Shown here one piece after another: positions 1 through 7,661 of a stretch of DNA of 64,000 nt (position 1 is the first letter of the stretch; the number at the start of each line of letters is the position of its first letter). Position numbers and translations under genes: made by a program. The notes under the pieces were generated by a model. It was not told where the DNA came from. It saw nothing but the letters and a program-made list of their open reading frames with translations, and made no database searches. This DNA comes from JABSSA01 sp039960995 (lineage in GTDB: Bacteria; Pseudomonadota; Alphaproteobacteria; Rhodobacterales; Rhodobacteraceae), in assembly GCA_039960995.1 (NCBI GenBank), contig JBDVKF010000075.1, positions 186,001 to 250,000 on the forward strand, in the 5' to 3' direction.

Positions 1-499
1 ACCAATGAGCCTTGGAAGTACGGCGCACAGTTTTGTATTCAGAAATGGTTGAGATGTTCGGCACAACAAAACAGGCTGCATTGGGCAGAACATCGCGAAT
101 TTCAGCGCGAGACACAGCTTCAATCGTGATATTTGCGGGCTGGGATGCGGGCACTTGGTTAAGTTTGATACCGGCTTCTCGGTCCAATCGATAGACTAGG
201 CGGTTCAGGTCGCTGGTCAACGAGACCGGAGGCGCGCCGGTGACGCGCAAAGTGATCGGCCCTTCAAATCGGGTAAAGATCGCAAGTGCGCGACCGCTTT
301 CCAGCTGAAACCCAAGCTCGATGAAATCTAACGCGATATCGCTGTTGGATTTCTGTGTTGCGGTAGGTTTGGGTGCGCCAAATGTTTTCATCGGCGGCAG
401 GTCGGCCGTTGGTATGTAGGCGCGGGTGGGGGTGTCCGCTGGAGTGACCGGCACACACGCATTCAAAAGCAACGCAAGCGGAAGGGCAAATTTGTGCAT
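1..499 (-). CDS. DUF2927 lipoprotein, C-terminus cut by window edge
   Basis: Reading the minus strand from an ATG at 499 gives an open frame that runs off the window without a stop (about 166 residues visible). The N-terminus MHKFALPLALLLNACVP is a lipoprotein signal peptide with lipobox LNAC, so the mature protein should be membrane-anchored at Cys15. The body contains the stretch ALDFIELGFQLESGRAL followed by a TRFEGPITLRVTG segment, which I recognise as DUF2927, a family of unknown function common in Rhodobacterales. The start lies one base after the stop of the upstream acetyltransferase gene, so the two are probably co-transcribed. Function is not known. Confidence 0.8.
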   Translation of the reverse strand, partial: MHKFALPLALLLNACVPVTPADTPTRAYIPTADLPPMKTFGAPKPTATQKSNSDIALDFIELGFQLESGRALAIFTRFEGPITLRVTGAPPVSLTSDLNRLVYRLDREAGIKLNQVPASQPANITIEAVSRAEIRDVLPNAACFVVPNISTISEYKTVRRTSKAHW

Positions 500-500
500 C

Positions 501-959
501 TTAGCCCGCTCGTTCATATTTGATGAAAGGACTAAGGCGACCAACCCGGTCGTATAATTTGCGAGCTTGTGCGTTGAAATCCTGGGTGAGCCAATAAACG
601 GACGGGCATCCGGCGGTATCCGCTTCTGAATAAACGCCTTCGATCAATGCACGACCAACACCACGGCCTCGCATCTCAGGATCAGCGTAAAGGTCCTGCA
701 AATAGCAGACGTTTTCCACGCGCCAGCCATGACGATGAAACAGGTAATGGGCCAGCCCAACAAGTTTGCCGTCGACCTCTGCCACCAATGCATTGAAGTC
801 TTGAGGGTCGTCCCCAAGCAAACGCTCGAAATAGGTATCGAAAATCTCGCCAGGGCGAGATGTCTCGTAGAATGCCAAATACGCTTCCCACAGACTGTCC
901 CAATCAGGGCGATCTGCACGGGTCAGCGGACGCACTTTTACTGCGCTTGTTCCACTCAT
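501..959 (-). CDS. GNAT family N-acetyltransferase
   Basis: A 152-residue protein of the GNAT fold. The acetyl-CoA binding motif A is visible as DPEMRGRGVGRALIEGV near residues 100-115, preceded by the beta strand YLQDLYAD. The C-terminal YWLTQDFNAQARKLYDRVG is the usual motif B ending. An in-frame ATG lies six codons upstream at 977, but a purine-rich AGGCAGGCAGG sits just before the ATG at 959, so I use 959. It precedes the DUF2927 lipoprotein by one base. The substrate is not predictable; relatives acetylate small amines or protein N-termini. Confidence 0.85.
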   Translation of the reverse strand: MSGTSAVKVRPLTRADRPDWDSLWEAYLAFYETSRPGEIFDTYFERLLGDDPQDFNALVAEVDGKLVGLAHYLFHRHGWRVENVCYLQDLYADPEMRGRGVGRALIEGVYSEADTAGCPSVYWLTQDFNAQARKLYDRVGRLSPFIKYERAG

Positions 960-1061
960 ATTGCCTGCCTGCCTCATTCAGACGCGGGTATTTTGGGCTT
1001 TTCGCCTCTCACCCGAGATAGTGTTTTTACTGTAAGGCAAGTTTTCAGCGCCAGACCAGCA

Positions 1062-1084
1062 ATTGTTTAGAGTTTTCTAACAAT
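1062..1084. promoter_or_regulatory. Imperfect palindrome upstream of GNAT operon
   Basis: ATTGTT-T-AGA, then GTTT, then TCT-AACAAT. The arms pair over 9 bp with one bulged T. It lies about 100 bp upstream of the acetyltransferase start. It could be an operator or a chance A/T-rich palindrome; no regulator can be assigned. Confidence 0.3.
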
Positions 1085-1236
1085 CGTCCATTCAAATGCA
1101 TAAATGCGATCCGATGTGTCATTATTGTCGGCTTTGATGGGGCGACAGCACATTCATCTGTTGTCCTCACGGCAAGGCGAACCTGCGGCTGACTACGCTG
1201 AACAGCGGTTGATCACACCGTTTCTAGGTTGGAACG

Positions 1237-1279
1237 GGTTTCAAGGTCTCAGGCATGGTTGACCTGTTCACTTGAAACC
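1237..1279. repeat. 43-bp interrupted inverted repeat downstream of moxR
   Basis: Outer arms GGTTTCAAG (1237-1245) and CTTGAAACC (1271-1279) are perfectly complementary over 9 bp. Inside, CAGG (1250-1253) can pair with CCTG (1263-1266), or AGGTC with GACCT. It lies within 20-60 bp of the moxR stop on the minus strand. No T-run follows on either strand, so it is not a standard intrinsic terminator. Confidence 0.5.
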
Positions 1280-1296
1280 ACTTTACAAGTCTGACG

Positions 1297-2136
1297 CTAC
1301 CGTTGACCACGTGCCATGAAAGCAAGACGTTCGAACAGGTGGACGTCTTGTTCGTTTTTCAGCAAAGCACCATGCAGCTTGGGCAGGCTTGATGCGCCGT
1401 CACGTTTAAGATCTTCGGCTGTCATGTCCCCGGCAAGCAGTAGCTTCAACCAATCTAACACTTCGGATGTTGACGGTTTCTTTTTCAAACCGGCTTGATC
1501 GCGAATTTCAAAAAACTGGGTCAGAGCTGTTGTCAGCAGCCCTTCTTTGATGCCGGGGTGATGGACTTCGACAATCTTGCGCATTGTGTCCATGTCGGGA
1601 AAGCGAATGTAGTGGAAAAAGCACCGGCGCAGAAAGGCATCGGGCAGCTCTTTTTCGTTGTTTGAGGTGATGATCACGATCGGTCGGTGTTTGGCCTTGA
1701 TGGTTTCACCGGTCTCATAGACGTGGAATTCCATCTTATCGATTTCTTGTAGCAGATCATTTGGAAATTCGATGTCGGCTTTGTCGACTTCGTCGATCAA
1801 CAGAACGACTTTTTTGTCCGTATCGAATGCCTGCCACAGCTTGCCTTTACGGATGTAATTTTTGACATCGTTGACCCGATCATCGCCCAATTGGCTGTCG
1901 CGCAGTCGACTAATCGCATCATATTCATACAAGCCTTGCTGCGCGCGTGTCGTCGATTTGACGTTCCATTCGTGCATTTCAAGGTCAAGCGCTTGCGCCA
2001 CCTGTTTGGCCAATTCTGTCTTGCCAGTGCCGGGTTCCCCTTTGACAAGCAGTGGTCGCTCTAAAGTTACCGCAGCGTTAACCGCCATCGTAAGATCGTC
2101 CGTGGCCACATATCCCGCAGTGCCTTGAAATTTCAT
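1297..2136 (-). CDS. MoxR-family AAA+ ATPase
   Basis: A 279-residue AAA+ ATPase of the MoxR/CbbQ type. Walker A is GEPGTGKT at residues 33-40, Walker B is VVLLIDEVDKAD near 110-121, and a sensor/arginine-finger segment TSNNEKELPDAFLRRC lies near 157-172. MoxR proteins act as chaperone-like ATPases, usually with a VWA-domain partner (CoxE or similar) encoded next door. Here the downstream region is non-coding for over 300 bases and the upstream neighbour is dksA on the other strand, so the partner is not adjacent. The target complex is unknown. Confidence 0.85.
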   Translation of the reverse strand: MKFQGTAGYVATDDLTMAVNAAVTLERPLLVKGEPGTGKTELAKQVAQALDLEMHEWNVKSTTRAQQGLYEYDAISRLRDSQLGDDRVNDVKNYIRKGKLWQAFDTDKKVVLLIDEVDKADIEFPNDLLQEIDKMEFHVYETGETIKAKHRPIVIITSNNEKELPDAFLRRCFFHYIRFPDMDTMRKIVEVHHPGIKEGLLTTALTQFFEIRDQAGLKKKPSTSEVLDWLKLLLAGDMTAEDLKRDGASSLPKLHGALLKNEQDVHLFERLAFMARGQR

Positions 2137-2309
2137 AATGGTTTCCCTTTCCGGAACAATAACGATGACATAAACCTTTTAGCCATTGAAGTGCGGAATT
2201 GTGTAGTGACAATCGACAGAGATACAGGTAGATGCTGCGTCAGGGAAGCTGGCGGGGGTGACCTTAGGAGAGTGCCATGATCGAAGCCAGTCGTATTGAG
2301 GGGAACGAT

Positions 2310-2732
2310 ATGAAGCAGGAAGTTTTTTTACCTGATGACTACCGACCGGCTGAAGACGAACCATTCATGAATGACCGCCAAGTCGAGTATTTTCGACGCA
2401 AGTTATTTCAATGGAAAAACGAACTTTTGGCAGGCAGTCGCGATACAATCGAAGGATTGCAAGACGGGACACGAAATATCCCGGACATTGCAGATCGAGC
2501 AAGCGAAGAAACCGACAGAGCGTTGGAATTGCGCACACGGGATCGCCAGCGCAAGCTGGTTGCCAAGATTGATTCAGCTTTGCGTCGCATTGATGAAGGT
2601 GAGTTCGGGTATTGCAGCGTCACAGGCGAACCAATTTCGTTGAAACGCTTGGATGCGCGTCCCATCGCAACAATGAGCCTTGAGGCGCAAGAGCGCCACG
2701 AGCGCCGCGAGAAAGTTCACCGGGACGAGTAA
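2310..2732 (+). CDS. dksA: RNA polymerase-binding transcription factor DksA
   Basis: A 140-residue DksA/TraR protein that binds the RNA polymerase secondary channel and, with ppGpp, adjusts transcription of stable RNA and amino acid genes. The coiled-coil tip motif DxxDxA is present as DIADRA (59-64). The C4 zinc-finger positions are C102, T105, S123 and A126, so only the first Cys is left; degenerate fingers of this type are known in Rhodobacter relatives. The ATG at 2310 follows GAGGGGAACGAT, a strong ribosome site. An upstream ATG at 2277 is in frame but less well placed. An intrinsic terminator follows directly. Confidence 0.93.
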   Translation: MKQEVFLPDDYRPAEDEPFMNDRQVEYFRRKLFQWKNELLAGSRDTIEGLQDGTRNIPDIADRASEETDRALELRTRDRQRKLVAKIDSALRRIDEGEFGYCSVTGEPISLKRLDARPIATMSLEAQERHERREKVHRDE

Positions 2733-2758
2733 TCACCAACCAGGTGAAGACAGAAAGA

Positions 2759-2787
2759 AAGCGCGCCGAATTGAGCGCGCTTTTTTT
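2759..2787 (+). terminator. Intrinsic terminator of dksA
   Basis: AAGCGCGC (2759-2766), an 8-base loop, GCGCGCTT (2775-2782), continuing into a run of seven T (2781-2787). Orientation and position fit termination of dksA, 27 bases after its stop. Confidence 0.9.
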
Positions 2788-2863
2788 GTGCAATGTGCCC
2801 AAATTGAGTGCACTTTACGTGCACGCTCGATTCTGGATTTGGCGCGTATTGGACCGTGGTTTT

Positions 2864-3916
2864 TCACGCATTTGGGTTGGCGCGCGCAAGCATGCCAAAC
2901 AGATCACGGGGATCGTCTGGATCAGCTAACATATCCAATGCGGTGAAAAAGGACGTGTTGTGGATGGAATCGCGCACGTAGCGCAGGGCAGAAAAATCCT
3001 CGATTGCGAAACCGACGCTGTCAAAGACAGTGATTTGATTGTTTGAGGTACGTCCCGATTTGCGGCCTGCAAAAACTTCCCAAAGTTCTGTGACGGGGTG
3101 ATCATCCGCCAATTGCTGAATGTCGCCTTCGATGCGTGTTTGAGGTGGGTATTCCACGAAAATGTCTGAACGATGCAGAATCGCAGGGGCCAATTCAGTT
3201 TTGCCCGGGCAGTCGCCACCAATTGCGTTTATGTGAACGCCAGATCCAACCATGTTGTCACTGAGGATGGTCGCATATTTTTTGTCTGCGGTGCAGGTCG
3301 TCAATATCTGGGCGCTTTGGATGGCTTCTTCTGGGCTCTGGCAGATTGTGACATCAAGACCGTTATTGGCCAGATTGGCGGCACATTTTTCGCTGGCGTT
3401 GCGATCAATGTCATAGAGGCGCACGGACGATATGCCGGCAATGGTCTTCATTGCGAGACTTTGAAATTCTGATTGTGCGCCATTTCCAATCATCGCCATC
3501 GTTTTCGCCCCTTGAGGCGCGAGCTTCTTGGCAACCAAGGCCGAAGTCGCCGCGGTGCGCAAAGCGGTCAGCACGGTCATTTCGCTAAACAGGACAGGGT
3601 ATCCGGTGGCCACATCGGCCAACAGTCCAAACGCGGTTACGGTTTGTAGCCCGTCTTGGGTGTTTTTGGGATGCCCATTCACATATTTGAACCCGTAAAT
3701 GTCGCCGTCCGACGTGGGCATCAATTCAATAGTGCCTTCGGCGGAATGGTTGGCGATGCGGGGCGTTTTATCGAAGCTTTCCCAGCGAAGGAAATCCGCT
3801 TCGATGTACTCAGCTAAGGCGGACAACATGTCTGGCAACCCGACGTGATGGATCAATTGCATCATCTGGTCGACGGATACAAACGGAACAAGTGCCTTTT
3901 CAGAGGGTCCAAGCAT
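2864..3916 (-). CDS. ocd: Ornithine cyclodeaminase
   Basis: A 350-residue member of the ornithine cyclodeaminase/mu-crystallin family, which converts L-ornithine to L-proline and ammonia using bound NAD. The Rossmann motif appears as MIGNGAQSEFQSLAM (about residues 139-153). A conserved VFDSVGFAIEDFSAL stretch lies near the C-terminus, and TALRTAATSALVAKKLA precedes the NAD domain. Two ATGs, at 3922 and 3916, are close together; AGAAAGG is well spaced for 3916 and too near for 3922. It follows the arginase gene on the same strand, so arginine can pass through ornithine to proline. Confidence 0.9.
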   Translation of the reverse strand: MLGPSEKALVPFVSVDQMMQLIHHVGLPDMLSALAEYIEADFLRWESFDKTPRIANHSAEGTIELMPTSDGDIYGFKYVNGHPKNTQDGLQTVTAFGLLADVATGYPVLFSEMTVLTALRTAATSALVAKKLAPQGAKTMAMIGNGAQSEFQSLAMKTIAGISSVRLYDIDRNASEKCAANLANNGLDVTICQSPEEAIQSAQILTTCTADKKYATILSDNMVGSGVHINAIGGDCPGKTELAPAILHRSDIFVEYPPQTRIEGDIQQLADDHPVTELWEVFAGRKSGRTSNNQITVFDSVGFAIEDFSALRYVRDSIHNTSFFTALDMLADPDDPRDLFGMLARANPNA

Positions 3917-4079
3917 TGTCATTTCCTTTCTGGGAATTGGCAGATGGGAAGGGAGCTGCAACAGCCCCGATGAATTTCGATAGACTTCTGTCGTTTGAAT
4001 CGCTTGTCGTGCCGAAGAGTGTTCGGGTGTGCATGCGGCAGTCGAAATAAGGAATGATGTTTTGGGTTTGTGGCATCAT

Positions 4080-5003
4080 TCATGCGCCGCTTTTGGTTGG
4101 GCGATCAAAGATACGTTTCCCAAACGCGGAGCAGATCAGGTCGACAATTGTCGAAGCCGTGCGACCGCGTTCATCGAGAAATGGATTAAGCTCTGCAATG
4201 TCCATCGAAGACATCAAATTACTGTCACTTAACATCTCCATGACCAGATGGGCTTCGCGCAGTGTAGCGCCTCCCGGAACTGTTGTGCCGACTGCTGGCG
4301 CGACTTCGGGGTCAAGGAAATCAACGTCAAAGGACACGTGCAGCATGCCTTTCGCACGGGCGACCTGATCGAGGAACGCGTTCAGTGGACGGACAATGCC
4401 GCCTTCATCAATGGCGCGCATGTCCACGTTGTGAAAATTGCTTTCCTGAAGGGCCGCTTTTTCGGCGGCGTCCACGGATCGCAAGCCAATCATGCAGACT
4501 TGTTCCAACGGTATGGGATGGGGGACAGCGGGAAATCCAGAAAACCCGGCACGCCCGGTAACATATCCCATCGGTGTTCCATGCAGATTGCCGGACTGCG
4601 TCGTGTCTAACGTGTGGTAATCTGTGTGTGCATCTAGCCAAAGCACGTAAAGAGGACGGCCAACCAATGCCGCATGTTCTGCAGCACCGTGCAATGTCCC
4701 CAACGCCATTGCGTGATCACCGCCCATGAAGATGGGCAGGTCAGATTGCAACTGATCCTTCATCGCGGCAGACAATGTTTTTTGCCACGCGATCACGGCG
4801 GATTTGGCGTGAAGATGGTCCTCATCTTTCAAATCAAGAGGGCCGGGCTTCAAATCCCCCAAATCTTGGACAGTGTATCCCAGTGCCGTAATGCTTTCGG
4901 CCAAACCAGCCGTGCGCAGGCTGTCAGGCCCCATAAGGCAGCCGTTTCTGCGCTTTCCACAATCAATAGGGGCGCCGATCAAGGCGATGCTGGGTTTTGT
5001 CAT
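4080..5003 (-). CDS. rocF: Arginase
   Basis: A 307-residue arginase that hydrolyses L-arginine to ornithine and urea with two manganese ions. Metal-binding motifs are GGDHA (94-98), DAHTDYH (124-130) and DVDFLDPEVAPAVG near 225; the substrate-loop motif SGNLHG lies at 137-142. The ATG at 5003 has an AAGGAG site eight bases upstream, favouring it over an in-frame ATG at 5033. The ornithine cyclodeaminase gene lies downstream on the same strand, and an Lrp/AsnC regulator is divergent, with a palindrome in the shared promoter region. Confidence 0.93.
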   Translation of the reverse strand: MTKPSIALIGAPIDCGKRRNGCLMGPDSLRTAGLAESITALGYTVQDLGDLKPGPLDLKDEDHLHAKSAVIAWQKTLSAAMKDQLQSDLPIFMGGDHAMALGTLHGAAEHAALVGRPLYVLWLDAHTDYHTLDTTQSGNLHGTPMGYVTGRAGFSGFPAVPHPIPLEQVCMIGLRSVDAAEKAALQESNFHNVDMRAIDEGGIVRPLNAFLDQVARAKGMLHVSFDVDFLDPEVAPAVGTTVPGGATLREAHLVMEMLSDSNLMSSMDIAELNPFLDERGRTASTIVDLICSAFGKRIFDRPTKSGA

Positions 5004-5071
5004 GACTGGCTCCTTTTTGGGGTGCTCTGTCAAAGATGATATCGAATTGAGTTGATGTTAAGTGAGCAAAG

Positions 5072-5086
5072 TGATCATTATGATCA
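5072..5086. promoter_or_regulatory. Perfect 15-bp palindrome, probable Lrp/AsnC operator
   Basis: TGATCAT-T-ATGATCA is perfectly symmetrical around the T at 5079. It lies between the divergent arginase and Lrp/AsnC genes, about 70 bp from the arginase start and 14 bp before the chosen regulator start. Regulators of this family often bind such sites between themselves and a divergent target. That this one does so here is inference. Confidence 0.55.
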
Positions 5087-5099
5087 GCAATTTATCAAA

Positions 5100-5537
5100 A
5101 TGGATGATAAAATGGACGAAATGGACAGAAAGCTGTTGTCGGCGCTGCGCCACAACGCACGTGCGTCATTAAGTGATTTGTCGGCAGGTTTGGGAATTGG
5201 GCGGGCAACTGTTCGTACACGTCTGGAAAAGATGCAGGAACGCGGCGATATCGTTGGATTTTCTGTCGTCACGCGCGAGGATGTCGCCGAGGACCCAGTG
5301 CGCGGCCTAATGATGATTGCCATCGAGGGACGCGGGACCGAACGGATATTGCGTCAACTCAATGGGTTTTCTGAGGTCCGCAAGCTTTGGTCAACACATG
5401 GCCGTTGGGATGTGATTTGCGAAATTGGAACATCAAGTCTGCAGGTCTTTGACGACGTCTTATTCAGCATTCGCCGTTTGGATGGGATTGTGGCGTCTGA
5501 AACAAGTTTGCTTTTGTCGACGCGCAAGTCAGCTTAG
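5100..5537 (+). CDS. Lrp/AsnC family transcriptional regulator
   Basis: A 145-residue regulator with an N-terminal winged helix (about residues 5-60, including SDLSAGLGIGRATVRTRLEKM) and a C-terminal RAM/effector domain (about 65-145, with RKLWSTHGRWDVICEIGTSSLQ). Upstream in-frame TTG and ATG codons at 5052 and 5055 would place a perfect palindrome inside the gene, so I prefer ATG 5100; 5112 is also possible. The divergent arginase-ornithine cyclodeaminase pair suggests control by arginine or ornithine. Its 3' end overlaps dsbB by four bases, tail to tail. Confidence 0.85.
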   Translation: MDDKMDEMDRKLLSALRHNARASLSDLSAGLGIGRATVRTRLEKMQERGDIVGFSVVTREDVAEDPVRGLMMIAIEGRGTERILRQLNGFSEVRKLWSTHGRWDVICEIGTSSLQVFDDVLFSIRRLDGIVASETSLLLSTRKSA

Positions 5538-5992
5538 TTGCGTTTTATCGCTGTGATCCAAAAAGCTGCTAACAACAGAGAGATGATCGCGTTCCAGCCG
5601 GCCATCGATATGCCCCCAAGGCTCCAGGCGATGTCATCGCACCGCACAAGAGGGGCTGCCATGATCTGATTGAACAAATCGTCGGCGTTTAACGTGCTAA
5701 CGTCACCGCCTGTGCAGGTGGCAGGGCCTTCCCACCACTTTTGTTCGACACCGACATGATACGCGCCAATGGCAGCTGTTGTCAGTGCGGCCACAGTGCC
5801 TAAACCAAGCAAGATTGGGGACGGGACAAAAAAGAACAACGCCCCCAAGGCAATGGCTAAGACATGTGGATAACGCTGCCAGATGCACATTTTGCACGGG
5901 GCCAGCCCGCCCAAATGCTGAAACGCAAATGCGCCCAGCAAAAGGGCCAATGACCCTCCGGCAGCACATCCAACACGACGAAACTGCGTCAT
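5534..5992 (-). CDS. dsbB: Disulfide bond formation protein DsbB
   Basis: A 152-residue inner-membrane protein with four hydrophobic segments. The first periplasmic loop holds the redox pair CKMC (Cys33, Cys36) followed by IWQRYPH; a second pair lies in the later loop, at TCTGG and VRCDD. This is the DsbB pattern, which passes electrons from DsbA to quinone. It overlaps the upstream YqaA-like gene by ATGA, so translation is probably coupled. Confidence 0.9.
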   Translation of the reverse strand: MTQFRRVGCAAGGSLALLLGAFAFQHLGGLAPCKMCIWQRYPHVLAIALGALFFFVPSPILLGLGTVAALTTAAIGAYHVGVEQKWWEGPATCTGGDVSTLNADDLFNQIMAAPLVRCDDIAWSLGGISMAGWNAIISLLLAAFWITAIKRN

Positions 5993-6567
5993 AGATGCCC
6001 CGCAGCGAGAAAGCCGCCAACAAGAACGACCACAAAGACCACAAAGACCAAGCCCAAACGACGTTCAATAAAGTCGCGAATGGGTTCGCCATAAAGGCGC
6101 AGAAGGGTGGCCACGATGAAAAACCGCAATCCGCGGGCCAAGATCGATGTCAAAATGAACGTCACCAGCGGCATACCTGTCCAACCGGACATGATAGTGA
6201 TGACCTTGTACGGAAACGGAGTAATCCCAGCCGTTAAGACGGCCCAGAAGCCAAAATCATTGAAGCGCGTATTAAAGGCTTCCATCGACTCGGCCTTGCC
6301 CAATGCGGCCAAGATCGGTTGCCCGATGCCTTCCCAGGCAAAGGCACCAATCGCATAGCCGAGCATACCGCCCAAGACAGAGGCGACCAAGGCGACCCCA
6401 GCAATCACCCAAGCGCGAGACGGGCGCGCAAGAATCATGGGAATCATCAAAATATCTGGCGGGATAGGGAAAACCGAACTTTCGGCAAATGAAACGACCG
6501 CCAGCACCCATAGAGCGCGCGGATGTTCCGCCATGGAAAGGGTCCAATTATAAAGCTTTTTTAACAT
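5989..6567 (-). CDS. YqaA/DedA-like membrane protein (SNARE-associated family)
   Basis: A 192-residue polytopic membrane protein. The segment SFAESSVFPIPPDILMIPMILARPSRAW and the later TAGITPFPYKVITIMSGW are typical of the YqaA branch of the DedA/VTT family, linked to lipid scrambling or membrane homeostasis. The start is uncertain: ATG 6567 fits homologues (MLKKLYNWTLSMAEHP), while ATG 6606 has a better AGAGG site and would add 13 residues. Stop and next start (dsbB) overlap as ATGA. Confidence 0.82.
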   Translation of the reverse strand: MLKKLYNWTLSMAEHPRALWVLAVVSFAESSVFPIPPDILMIPMILARPSRAWVIAGVALVASVLGGMLGYAIGAFAWEGIGQPILAALGKAESMEAFNTRFNDFGFWAVLTAGITPFPYKVITIMSGWTGMPLVTFILTSILARGLRFFIVATLLRLYGEPIRDFIERRLGLVFVVFVVVLVGGFLAAGHL

Positions 6568-6653
6568 GAGGGCGCCAGACCATACGTCAGTCGCATCGTC
6601 AAGCATTTTGCCTCTGGACGTCTGCTGCACACATGATTATGGAAGCGGTGCGT

Positions 6654-6739
6654 GCCCAAGTGGCGGAATGGTAGACGCAGGGGATTCAAAATCCCCCGTC
6701 CTAACGGACGTGCCGGTTCGAGTCCGGCCTTGGGTACCA
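6654..6739 (+). tRNA. tRNA-Leu (anticodon CAA)
   Basis: An 86-base class II tRNA with encoded CCA (6737-6739). The acceptor stem GCCCAAG pairs with CTTGGGT. The anticodon stem GGGGA/TCCCC encloses loop TTCAAAA, giving anticodon CAA at 6687-6689. A long variable arm (CGTCCTAACGGACG) and a T arm with GGTTCGAGTCC follow. It decodes UUG. Confidence 0.97.
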
Positions 6740-7054
6740 AAGGCTCTTCAGTAGGCCTTGCACGCAAACTTACTGACCTCTTACTTCTCTAGGTTTCGTT
6801 TGATTGACCGGGTATAAGGGGTGAGGTTTTGCGCTATGTCAAAAGGGGTTTGCTATTGGCAAATGATGCTGACCGTCCATTCTATTTGAGGTGAAATACT
6901 CTGTAAGAATGAGTGCTTTATAGCGTCAATTTAAATGAGATTTTGCCGGTTTTTCCGATGTCGAATCCTTCCTCGATGCGCGCAAGACATTGAAAAGCCA
7001 CGAGGTGGAAGTACTGAAACCCGAAGCGTCAAAGCAGTGACGTTGGCCCTACAT
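6740..7054. other. Intergenic region after tRNA-Leu
   Basis: About 315 bases between the tRNA and the MocA-like gene. No intact gene is seen. The A/T-rich first half has no clear hairpin with a T-run. The last 100 bases hold a short plus-strand reading frame with ordinary codon use, listed separately as a possible gene remnant. No integrase or attachment-site duplication of the tRNA 3' end was noticed. Confidence 0.55.
6939..7040 (+). pseudogene. Possible 3' remnant of a lost gene
   Basis: After an in-frame TGA, this frame reads DFAGFSDVESFLDARKTL, then KSHEVEVLKPEASKQ and a stop. The peptide has a normal composition and codon use, but no start codon or ribosome site. It may be the tail of a gene eroded next to the tRNA, or chance. 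I do not recognise the family. Confidence 0.3.
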
Positions 7055-7660
7055 TCATTGGGCGTTGCTTGCGCGCCAGTGTTCCCAGTCTTCCGGCGTG
7101 TCTAAATCCCGTCGTGCAGCCATGCCATTTAACGTTACAAAATGAACGGCTGGTTGGGCGGCGGCAACGACGCTTTGCGCACCATTGTCGCCCTTGATGT
7201 TCGCAAACTCAGCAAACAACGCTTGGTCAAACAAAACCGGATGCCCGGGGGCTCCATCTTCTGTCGCGCCGCGCCAGACCAGCGCATCAGGTGCAAATAT
7301 CGGAGCATCCAGAACCAATTGAAGATGTTCCGTGGTTATTTCGGGTAAATCCGCCAACAGCAAAAGCAACCGTTTCGCTTTGTGCTGCAACGCTTGGACG
7401 GATGTGCGCAGGCTCACGCTCATTCCCTGTTCAGCACTAGGAACAGGCAAACGGTCGACATCCAATCCATCAAGAGCATCGTATCGCGCATGTGGAAAAA
7501 CGGGCAGGGCGATTATAACGGGGCATCCCGTCGCCAATGCCCGTTGGGCCACGATCCGAAGCAAGGGCAAGCCATCAATGGTTTCAAGCAACTTGTCCCC
7601 ACCACGCATCCGAGACGACGTGCCAGCAGCAAGAATTAAAATATGTGCCTGTTCTGGCAT
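7055..7660 (-). CDS. MocA-like nucleotidyltransferase (molybdenum cofactor cytidylyltransferase family)
   Basis: A 201-residue NTP-transferase. The nucleotide-binding signature LAAGTSSRMRGGDKL lies at residues 10-24, and a metal-binding LLLLADLPEITTEHL near 98-112. MocA-type enzymes add CMP to molybdopterin for xanthine dehydrogenase-family enzymes; related proteins act on other substrates. No molybdoenzyme gene is in the window. The ATG is one base past the TAA of the upstream FAD-GcvT dehydrogenase, so the two genes appear to be one transcription unit, which is unexpected. Confidence 0.75.
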   Translation of the reverse strand: MPEQAHILILAAGTSSRMRGGDKLLETIDGLPLLRIVAQRALATGCPVIIALPVFPHARYDALDGLDVDRLPVPSAEQGMSVSLRTSVQALQHKAKRLLLLLADLPEITTEHLQLVLDAPIFAPDALVWRGATEDGAPGHPVLFDQALFAEFANIKGDNGAQSVVAAAQPAVHFVTLNGMAARRDLDTPEDWEHWRASNAQ

Positions 7661-7661
7661 C

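Larger units (their letters stand above)
960..1296. other. Intergenic region with two inverted repeats
   Basis: About 340 bases without a supportable gene. All six frames are broken by stops or give low-quality peptides. It should hold the promoter of the acetyltransferase-DUF2927 operon and the 3' end of the moxR transcript. Two inverted repeats stand out, at 1062-1084 and 1237-1279, and are listed separately. Confidence 0.6.

Noticed and set aside
2808..2824. GTGCAC-TTTAC-GTGCAC inverted repeat between dksA and ornithine cyclodeaminase
   Set aside because: Six-bp arms that are themselves palindromes, no T-run on the minus strand; too weak to call a terminator or operator.
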